A stretch of 10,217 bases of DNA. Source: JAAAOZ01 sp964496595 (GTDB lineage Bacteria; Chloroflexota; Anaerolineae; B4-G1; SLSP01). A program made the translations under genes and the position numbers. The stretch is taken from positions 1-10,217 of the forward strand of contig CAZCAI010000158.1 of assembly GCA_964496595.1 (NCBI GenBank), given 5' to 3'. Below the pieces are notes generated by a model. The model was not told where the DNA came from, made no database searches, and was given only the letters and a program-made list of their open reading frames with translations. This document shows positions 4,236 through 10,217 of the stretch, piece by piece; the first letter of the stretch is position 1, and every line of letters starts with the position of its first letter.

Positions 4236-6689
4236 TTACGGATAGGATTTGGCTATCAACGGCAGGAAGACGCCGTATCCCCGCCCGACATTTGGATCGA
4301 GGTAGTCGGGGGTGCCGTCACCGGTGCTATCGACGGCGCAGAAGAGGCCGCCGGAGTACTCGACACAGACACAGTTCTCGTCACCTTCTTCACAAGTACC
4401 GATTTCGATGATGGTGCCGGCCTCGTCGCCGTCGTCATCGGTATCGAGGAAGTCGGGGTCGCCGTCGCCGTCGGTGTCGACGTAGCAGGGGTCGGTGTTG
4501 TCCTCGCCCAGGCAAACGCAGTTTTCGCCGCCGGGAGCATCACACAGAACGGCTTCGACTTCGGTGGGGGCGTCGTCGTTGTCATCGTCGGGATCGCGGA
4601 AATCGGGGATGCCGTCGCCGTCGGTATCGACGTAGCACGGTTCAGTGCCCTCCTCCCCTATGCAGACGCAGTTATCGCTGCCTGCCTCGCAAACCTCCGC
4701 CTCGAATTCGGTGGGGACGCCGTCGCCGTCGTCGTCGTCATCGAGATAATCGGGGACGCCATCGCCGTCGGTATCGACCGCGCAGAAATCGCCATCGCAG
4801 ACACAATTCGGGCCGGCCTCGGTGCAAGCGCCGATCTCATCCGCCGTGGGCACGCCGTCGCCGTCGTCGTCCGCGTCGAGGTAATCGGGCACGCCGTCGC
4901 CATCGCTATCGACGGCGCAGTATTCATCCTCCGTGCCGACGTGGTAGCAGATGCAGTTCGGCCCGTCCTCCAGACAGAATCCCATCTCATCCTCCGTCGG
5001 GATGCCGTCGCCGTCGTCGTCGGGGTCCTGGAAATCGGGGATGCCGTTGCCATCAGTATCGACCGCGCAGTACTCATCTTCCGTGCCGACTTGGTAGCAA
5101 ATGCAGTTATCACCCGGCTCGCTGCAAGTTCCGATCTCATCGGTGGTGGGGATGCCGTCGCCGTCGTCGTCGGGATCACTGAAATCGGGGACGCCATCGC
5201 CATCGGTATCGACGGCGCAGTACGCATCTTCTGTGCCCTCATGATAGCAGATGCAGTTCTCACCCGGCTCGCTGCAAGTTCCAATTTCATCTGTCGTCAA
5301 GACGCCATCGCCGTCATCATCGGGATCGCTGTAGTCGGGCGTGCCGTCGCCGTCGCTATCGACCGCGCAGAACTCATCCTCTGTGCCCCAATTCTCGCAG
5401 ATGCAATTCGGGCCGGGTTGGGTGCAATCCCCCATCTCATCGGCGGTGGGGAGACCATCGCCATCGTCGTCGGGGTCTATAAAGTCGGGAATGCCATCGC
5501 CGTCGCTATCGACGGAGCAGAAGGCGGCCTCATCATCGCCGGCGTCCTCGGGCACGCACGCGCAATTATCCGTCCCCTCAAGGCAAGGATCAATTTCCTG
5601 ATCCGACGGCAGGCCATCGCCGTCATCGTCGGCATCTAAGAAGTCGGGGATGCCATCGCCATCGGTATCGATCGCGCAGATCTCACCGTGCGGCGGGCCA
5701 AAATCATCACAAACGCAGTTGTCATCCCCCTCCTGACAATCCCCAATCTCGATGCTGTCGGGGACGCCATCGCCGTCCGAATCCGCATAGGGCAAGGCGG
5801 GCGGGGAAGATTGCTCAGGCAGCGCCTCGTCGCCAATGGAGCTGGTCACGCTGGCGACATTCTCGCCAACACTGTTGAAACCCTCCAATACCCGCACCAC
5901 CAGTTGCAAGGTGACGCTCTCGCCCGGGCCCATCTCGCCAAGATCAGCGGTCACGACCTGCGGCAGTGTAATCGACCAATCAGACGGTAGATCCCAACCC
6001 TCGCCGCTCGCGAATTCTGTACCGACGGGCATCTCATCGGTCACCAAGACATCGGTGTGGGTGACGACGGTGGGGTTATTCACCTCGATGGTGTAGGTGA
6101 TCAACTGGCCGGCTTCCAAGGGCCATTCCAACATCGGATCGGCGACCTTGGTGATCTCTAAGGGGGCGATCTCCGAGAACAAGAGGTCGTAGCGCACATC
6201 GCAGCCGTAGAAGCCGGAGTTGTAGTTGTAGACCTTGACGTAATAGGTGCCATCGGCGGGCGCGCGCCACTCGATGCGCGAGGCGTTGGTGCCGCCGTAG
6301 TCATCGTTCTCGTCCAAGAGTGTCACGCCATCAGCGGCGTAGAGTTCCAGCACGGTATCGGCAAAGAGGCCGCTCGGATCATATTCTGGATATAGATTAT
6401 CCGTGTAGATGATGTACATCGCGCCTTCCAGCGCCTCGAATCTGGCCCAGTCCTTATCCATCCACTGGTGGAAGGTGTGACCGGGCTGTCCCGGCGGCCG
6501 GAGCCAGGTTGCCTTAGAGAAGGAATCATCCGGCTCGTAGCCATCGCCCTCCGGGCAGGGTTCCACAGTGATGGCCAACAACTCCCAGGCCCAATCCTCC
6601 AAGGGTTCCGGCGGCGCCGCGCTCACGCGCCCCGCCATCACGCCCAAGGCTATGAGCAACATCAGTACCAACATTGTTTTCTTAACCAT
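4236..6689 (-). CDS. Exported PPC/DUF11 protein with cysteine-rich TSP3-like calcium repeats
   Basis: An 817-residue protein, probably secreted or surface-bound. Residues 1-24 are a signal peptide (VKK, hydrophobic core, VSA-A cleavage site). About 45-172 is a PPC domain (YEPDDSFSKA, DKDWARF, DTVLELYAADGVTLLDENDDY, C45 and C163). About 176-285 is a DUF11 domain (ITKVADPMLEWPLEAGQLITYTIEVNN). Residues 301-800 hold about ten repeats of some 50 residues, each with DGDGxPDxxDxDDDGDG calcium-binding loops and four Cys (C-x6/7-NCxC...C). The chain ends GYGVFLPLIAKSYP, a terminal motif shared with the next protein upstream. The ATG has GAAGGAG (6698-6704) eight bases upstream. No enzyme domain is visible, so a structural or adhesive stalk is likely. 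A heptamer array lies just before the ribosome binding site. Confidence 0.85.
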   Translation of the reverse strand: MVKKTMLVLMLLIALGVMAGRVSAAPPEPLEDWAWELLAITVEPCPEGDGYEPDDSFSKATWLRPPGQPGHTFHQWMDKDWARFEALEGAMYIIYTDNLYPEYDPSGLFADTVLELYAADGVTLLDENDDYGGTNASRIEWRAPADGTYYVKVYNYNSGFYGCDVRYDLLFSEIAPLEITKVADPMLEWPLEAGQLITYTIEVNNPTVVTHTDVLVTDEMPVGTEFASGEGWDLPSDWSITLPQVVTADLGEMGPGESVTLQLVVRVLEGFNSVGENVASVTSSIGDEALPEQSSPPALPYADSDGDGVPDSIEIGDCQEGDDNCVCDDFGPPHGEICAIDTDGDGIPDFLDADDDGDGLPSDQEIDPCLEGTDNCACVPEDAGDDEAAFCSVDSDGDGIPDFIDPDDDGDGLPTADEMGDCTQPGPNCICENWGTEDEFCAVDSDGDGTPDYSDPDDDGDGVLTTDEIGTCSEPGENCICYHEGTEDAYCAVDTDGDGVPDFSDPDDDGDGIPTTDEIGTCSEPGDNCICYQVGTEDEYCAVDTDGNGIPDFQDPDDDGDGIPTEDEMGFCLEDGPNCICYHVGTEDEYCAVDSDGDGVPDYLDADDDGDGVPTADEIGACTEAGPNCVCDGDFCAVDTDGDGVPDYLDDDDDGDGVPTEFEAEVCEAGSDNCVCIGEEGTEPCYVDTDGDGIPDFRDPDDDNDDAPTEVEAVLCDAPGGENCVCLGEDNTDPCYVDTDGDGDPDFLDTDDDGDEAGTIIEIGTCEEGDENCVCVEYSGGLFCAVDSTGDGTPDYLDPNVGRGYGVFLPLIAKSYP
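4290..5789 (-). repeat. Imperfect tandem repeats of about 150 bp coding calcium-binding units
   Basis: Codons 301-800 of the 817-residue protein form ten imperfect units, most 49-51 codons long, plus a terminal partial unit. Each has a DGDGxPD loop, a DDDGDG loop, an NCxC pair and a CAVD or CYVD boundary. The first unit lacks the second loop, and the seventh and first are shorter. Units 3-6 are the most alike, which suggests recent expansion in the middle of the array. Confidence 0.85.
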
Positions 6690-6713
6690 AGTTTTTTCTC
6701 CTTCAGGAATCAG

Positions 6714-6825
6714 TTAAAAGTTACAGGTTACAAGTTGCAAGTTACAAGTTGCAAGTTACAAGTTGCAAGTTACAAGTTACAAGTTGCAAGTTACAAGTTG
6801 CAAGTTACAAGTTACAAGTTACAAG
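6714..6825. repeat. Heptanucleotide tandem repeat, TTRCAAG type (16 units)
   Basis: Sixteen contiguous 7-bp units. Two diverged units (TTAAAAG, TTACAGG) are followed by fourteen perfect units, either TTACAAG (A) or TTGCAAG (G), in the order A G A G A G A A G A G A A A. The near alternation suggests growth in 14-bp steps. The array begins 25 bases upstream of the ATG of the 817-residue protein, directly next to its ribosome binding site, so it is either in the 5' leader or displaces the promoter upstream. The intergenic region 6690-7005 otherwise holds only a small hairpin and no convincing promoter. Confidence 0.92.
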
Positions 6826-6937
6826 TTCTCTGCCCGGAAACGGGGACCGTCCTATGAATCGAGTTATATTTTTGTCATTACCATCTCGCATCTACATCTC
6901 CACCTCCTTACACCCGCCCCCTTCGGGAATTCTTACG

Positions 6938-6975
6938 AGGTGCAACGCACTTTTGCGGACAAGCGCGTTGCACCT
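6938..6975. repeat. Hairpin, GGTGCAACGCACTT family, copy 2
   Basis: AGGTGCAACGC (6938-6948) pairs perfectly with GCGTTGCACCT (6965-6975), and CTT/AAG continues inward after one A-C mismatch, around a loop of about ten bases. It starts about 30 bases after the stop codon of the large partial gene and could act as a 3' mRNA hairpin, but no T-run follows on the minus strand. The left arm is identical over 14 bases to the arm at 4073-4086. Confidence 0.65.
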
Positions 6976-7005
6976 GGGATGGCTTACCCCTGGGGACGCC
7001 TCGAA

Positions 7006-10000
7006 CTACTGAGACCGCGCGATAATGGGCAGGTAGACCTGGTAGAGTACCTGCGTCGCCGCGAGCGGGGAGACGGCCTCCTTCGACTGTTGGTCACTCC
7101 TGACCTGCGCGTAGTTCACGAGCGTCCGCCCGCGCGCTTCCGGCTCGACGCGCACCTGGAAGGTCAGGGTGAGCTGGCCGCCGACGGCCAACTCCGGCAC
7201 GCGCGCCACCAGGGGATCGGGGCCGCTGAGCGCGCCCAGATTCACCCGCGCCGAATCCGAGATGTACGTGGTGTACATCGGGATGGCGTCGGTGAGCACG
7301 ACGGTCGTCTGAGGTTCATTCATCTTGTTCCAGACCACCACCGTGTACTCGATGGTATCGCCGGCTAAGGTCGGGCTGCCATTGACATCTTCCGCCCACT
7401 TCGCGATGCCGATGGTATCCTGTTCGGCGGAGATGATATACCGTCCGCCGCAGGTCGCTGCGTAGCGCGGATCGTAGGTGTGATCGAAGTGCGTCGCGCG
7501 GACGTAGACGGCCCCATCGCGCCGGGCGACCCAGATGATGCGCGAGGCGCGGCTGTCCGGCAGATAATCATCGTTGTGCAACAGTAGCGTCTCGCCATCG
7601 GTATCGTAAAGCCGCAGCACCGTGTCCACATCCGCATCTAAATGGGAGGTGGTGATGGTGTATACCTCACCGGCGCGGGCGTAGAAGGTGAACCAATCCT
7701 TGTCGGACACCCGATTGAAGTAGCGCTCGATCAACTCGCCCGTGGTGGGCAACTCGACCGCGCTCACGTAGTGATCATCGGGTTCGTAAGGATCAATCAA
7801 ATCGCAGAATGGTGTCGCGACCGCCACGCGATAGTCGCTGCCGCACACGAGGGCGTTCACCGGGTCATAGGTCGGATCGAAGTGCGTGATGCGGGCGAAG
7901 TACTTGCCGCTCCGCGTGGCCGTCCACACGATCTGCGAGGCTTTGCTATCGGCCAGATAATCGTCGTTCTCGTCAATCAAGGTCTTACCGTCGGTATCGT
8001 AGAGTTGGAGCACCGTATCGACCGCGCCGCCCAGGTGGGAGGTGGTGATGGTGTAGATGCGCCCGGCCACCGCGTCGAAGCTGATCCAGTCCTTATCCGC
8101 TACTGTCTCGAAGGAGCGCGTGATGGGCTGCCCCTCAGTGGGCCGCCAGGCCGCCGCCGTGAAGTGGTCGTCCGGTTCGTAAGCGTCGCCAGGCACGTCG
8201 CACAGCACCGTCTCTACCGCGACTTGGTAGCCATTGCCACAGACAGGGGCCTCCGCCGGATCATAGGTCGCGTCGAAGTGGGTGATGCGGGCGAAGTATT
8301 TGCCGCTCCGCGTGGGCGTCCACACAATCTGCGAGGCATCGTTATCAGCCAGATAATCGTCGTTCTCGTCGATCAAGGTCTTGCCGTCGGTATCGTAGAG
8401 TTGGAGCACCGTATCGACCGCGCCGCCCAAACGCGAGGTGGTGATGGTGTAGGTGCGCCCGGCCACCGCGTCGAAGCTGATCCAGTCCTTATCCGCCGTC
8501 GTCTCGAAGGAGCGCGTGATGGGTTGCCCATCAACGGGTCGCAAGACCGCAGCCGTGAAGTGATCATCCGGCTCGTACGCATCGACATCGATCACACATG
8601 GCGCTGTTTCTACCATCACCTGGAAGGCGTTGCCGCAGATGAGCGAGGCGGTGGGATCGTAGGTGCGGTCGAAGTGGGTCACGCGGATGTAGTACCAGCC
8701 ATCCTCCGCCGCCTCCCAGACGATCTGTGAAGCGGCGCTGCCGGCCTGGTAGTCATCGTTTTCCCACAGCAGGGTGGCGTCATCGCCGGCGTAAAGCTGC
8801 ACAACGGTGTCCACATCGGCGGAGAGATTGAGTGTGGTGATGGTGTAGGTGCGCCCGGCCCAGCCGTAGAACCGCATCCAGTCCTTATCCGCCACCATGT
8901 GGAAGGTGCGGGAGATAACCGTGCCATCGGTCGCGATGTCCGCAGCCCGGTCGTAGAAGTCATCCGGCTCGTAATCGTCGGCCGCGACAGGACAGGTGAG
9001 GTCGATGGGGGTTTCGGTGGGATCGCCCTCCTCCGGCGTGTCCGGGTCGTCGGTGGGCAGATCAGGCAACTCGTTGCTGGAGATCCATCCCTGATTAGCC
9101 AGGAGCGTGACATCATCGGGCAGCGGATCATCAATCCGCGCCTGGAACTCGATGGTGACGAGAGCGCCGGCGGCAACGGCGCCCAGATCGACGGCGACTG
9201 CCATATCACCGGGCGCATTGCCCAGCGTCACAACACCCCAGGAGGTCCGCACGGAGCCGGTGATGAGCGCTGTGTTGGCATCCAATGTATCGGAGAGGAA
9301 CACCCCGGTCGCCGCCGACGCGCCGATGTTGGAGATGATGATGGTGTAGGAGAGGGTGTCGCCCGGCCCGGCGAATCCGTTGCCGTCCACATCATCCACC
9401 AAGACGTCGTGCTTGGTCGCGGCCAACAGGGCAGAGGCCAAATTGGTATCGGTGCTTTCATTATTGGCGGGGGTCGGGTCGATGGCTTGCGACGTTGTCA
9501 CGGTCGCTGTGTTCTGAAGCATACCTATGAAGCTCGGATCAACGACGCCCGCGATAGTCAACTCCATGCTCGCGCCGGCGTGAAGTACAAAGCCCGTCCA
9601 TGCTCCGGTGCTCGGCGCGTAGGCTCCCACGCCCGCCGTGTAGGTCGGCGTCAGAATCTCAGCCGGCAGATTATCGGTCAGCGTCAAAGCCGTGATGGCG
9701 CTTGGCCCGGCGTTGGTCACAATCAAGGTGTAGGTAATCGGGCCGCCGATTTCGTAAGGACGCGGGGCGCTGCGCTTATCCAGGCTAAGGTCGGCCACCG
9801 GGTTGGGCGTCGGTGTGACGGTATCCTCATCATTGCGCGGATCGGGGTCGTCCTCGTTGCCGCTTGCCATCGCGGTGTTGGCGTACTCGCCGCTGGCATT
9901 GACGGTGGCTGTGATGAGCAGCGTCACAATCTCATCCACAGCCAGATCGCCGATCATCCACAAGCCAGTCGTCGCGGTATAGCTTCCCACGCTCGCCAAC

Positions 10001-10217
10001 GAATCCACATACGTGTAGCCGCCGGGCAGTTGATCCGTCACTTGTACGCCCGTGGCCGCGCTCGGCCCGGCGTTGGTCACCACGATGGTGAAGGTAATCG
10101 CATCGCCCACGTCCGGCGTGGCATCTGAGGCGATCTTGCGCAACACAAGATCGGCTTCGGGGCTGACCGGGTTGTTGTCGTCATCCTCGTTGTCGCCGGG
10201 ATGGGGATCGATCACGC
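7006..10217 (-). CDS. Large exported DUF11/PPC multidomain protein, N-terminus outside the window
   Basis: The reading frame is open to the window edge, so at least 1069 C-terminal residues are present and the start is missing; the first GTG at the edge is not a credible start. Positions here count from that codon. DUF11 domains lie at about 20-135, 140-255 and 265-405 (KIASDATPDVGDAITFTIVV, TNAGPSAxTxxxxTDxLP). Four PPC domains follow at about 410-536, 543-668, 676-798 and 806-930, with YEPDD, DKDW, YTITT, DTVLQLYDTDGxTLxxENDDY, and THFDxTYDP ending in CG. A fourth DUF11 domain covers about 935-1050. The last residues are YQVYLPIIARSQ. This is a typical architecture of very large extracellular proteins that display or anchor other activities. 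No protease or other catalytic domain is visible in this part; one could lie upstream. Confidence 0.85.
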   Translation of the reverse strand, partial: VIDPHPGDNEDDDNNPVSPEADLVLRKIASDATPDVGDAITFTIVVTNAGPSAATGVQVTDQLPGGYTYVDSLASVGSYTATTGLWMIGDLAVDEIVTLLITATVNASGEYANTAMASGNEDDPDPRNDEDTVTPTPNPVADLSLDKRSAPRPYEIGGPITYTLIVTNAGPSAITALTLTDNLPAEILTPTYTAGVGAYAPSTGAWTGFVLHAGASMELTIAGVVDPSFIGMLQNTATVTTSQAIDPTPANNESTDTNLASALLAATKHDVLVDDVDGNGFAGPGDTLSYTIIISNIGASAATGVFLSDTLDANTALITGSVRTSWGVVTLGNAPGDMAVAVDLGAVAAGALVTIEFQARIDDPLPDDVTLLANQGWISSNELPDLPTDDPDTPEEGDPTETPIDLTCPVAADDYEPDDFYDRAADIATDGTVISRTFHMVADKDWMRFYGWAGRTYTITTLNLSADVDTVVQLYAGDDATLLWENDDYQAGSAASQIVWEAAEDGWYYIRVTHFDRTYDPTASLICGNAFQVMVETAPCVIDVDAYEPDDHFTAAVLRPVDGQPITRSFETTADKDWISFDAVAGRTYTITTSRLGGAVDTVLQLYDTDGKTLIDENDDYLADNDASQIVWTPTRSGKYFARITHFDATYDPAEAPVCGNGYQVAVETVLCDVPGDAYEPDDHFTAAAWRPTEGQPITRSFETVADKDWISFDAVAGRIYTITTSHLGGAVDTVLQLYDTDGKTLIDENDDYLADSKASQIVWTATRSGKYFARITHFDPTYDPVNALVCGSDYRVAVATPFCDLIDPYEPDDHYVSAVELPTTGELIERYFNRVSDKDWFTFYARAGEVYTITTSHLDADVDTVLRLYDTDGETLLLHNDDYLPDSRASRIIWVARRDGAVYVRATHFDHTYDPRYAATCGGRYIISAEQDTIGIAKWAEDVNGSPTLAGDTIEYTVVVWNKMNEPQTTVVLTDAIPMYTTYISDSARVNLGALSGPDPLVARVPELAVGGQLTLTFQVRVEPEARGRTLVNYAQVRSDQQSKEAVSPLAATQVLYQVYLPIIARSQ
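7426..8982 (-). repeat. Four tandem PPC-domain coding repeats, period 396 bp
   Basis: The EPDD motif recurs at residues 416, 548, 680 and 811 of the visible protein, an almost exact period of 132 codons. The two middle copies are very close at the DNA level: aligning 7861-8133 with 8257-8529, I count about 23 differences in 273 bases. This implies a recent duplication or ongoing gene conversion. The outer copies are more diverged. Confidence 0.85.

Noticed and set aside
4941..5639. + strand ORF rich in Ala/Val/Ile repeats opposite the calcium repeats
   Set aside because: The apparent hydrophobic repeat protein is the complement of the Asp/Gly codon repeats (GAC, GAT, GGC), and no start signal supports it.
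4236..6689. LPXTG-type sortase signal in the FLPLIAKSYP ending
   Set aside because: There is no LPxTG pentapeptide, no following hydrophobic helix and no basic tail, so classical sortase anchoring does not fit.
6714..6825. Possible CRISPR array
   Set aside because: The units are contiguous 7-bp repeats with no unique spacers, and no cas genes are present.
6714..6857. Short + strand ORFs reading through the heptamer array as QVTSCKL repeats
   Set aside because: A 7-bp repeat is open in several frames by chance; the peptides are simple products of the repeat with no start signals.
7642..10128. Two long + strand ORFs opposite the large exported protein
   Set aside because: Both are antisense shadows; their internal repeats mirror the PPC repeats, and the opposite frame has coherent DUF11 and PPC domains.

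Overview
The window looks like a chromosomal segment of a Chloroflexota-type bacterium (Anaerolineae, Caldilineae or Ardenticatenia relatives). This is inference. The clues are moderately high GC, large secreted proteins built from DUF11 and PPC (bacterial pre-peptidase C-terminal) domains, the C-terminal ending F/Y-L-P-L/I-I-A-K/R-S on both of them, and intergenic regions full of short palindromes and 7-bp tandem repeats. All five confident genes, and the one tentative small ORF, are on the minus strand, so transcription runs from the right edge to the left edge.

In transcription order: (1) 7006-10217 is the 3' part of a very large exported protein: three DUF11 domains, four PPC domains at a period of 132 residues, a fourth DUF11 domain and a terminal YLPIIARS motif. 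(2) 4236-6689 is a complete 817-residue exported protein: signal peptide, one PPC, one DUF11, about ten roughly 50-residue Asp-rich calcium-binding repeats of thrombospondin type 3 style that unusually carry four cysteines each, and a terminal FLPLIAKS motif. It is followed by a textbook terminator. The two proteins are probably cell-surface or extracellular partners or paralogues.

(3) 3490-3903 is a small zinc-ribbon/HTH regulator of the DUF2089 family. It has a perfect TTGACA-17-TATAAT promoter and an inverted repeat at the expected transcription start. (4) 1981-3312 is a cytoplasmic DUF4097-type beta-solenoid protein with a coiled coil. Genes 3 and 4 end in the same kind of short SHOCT-like helical tail, which suggests they form one regulatory or stress-sensing pair. 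(5) A possible 66-residue ORF (1651-1851) with a strong ribosome binding site stops three bases before (6) 337-1647, an MFS exporter resembling macrolide-efflux (Mef) proteins, which ends at a strong hairpin.

The intergenic DNA is the most unusual part. There are three separate arrays of 7-bp repeats (226-253, 4003-4051, 6714-6825), two of which share the heptamer consensus RARTTRC. There are also two families of inverted repeats, each present twice: CCTTGCGAAGG around the DUF4097 gene, and GGTGCAACGCACTT downstream of each surface-protein gene. The first 180 bases hold a cluster of unrelated palindromes. No tRNA, rRNA, CRISPR array or transposase gene was seen.
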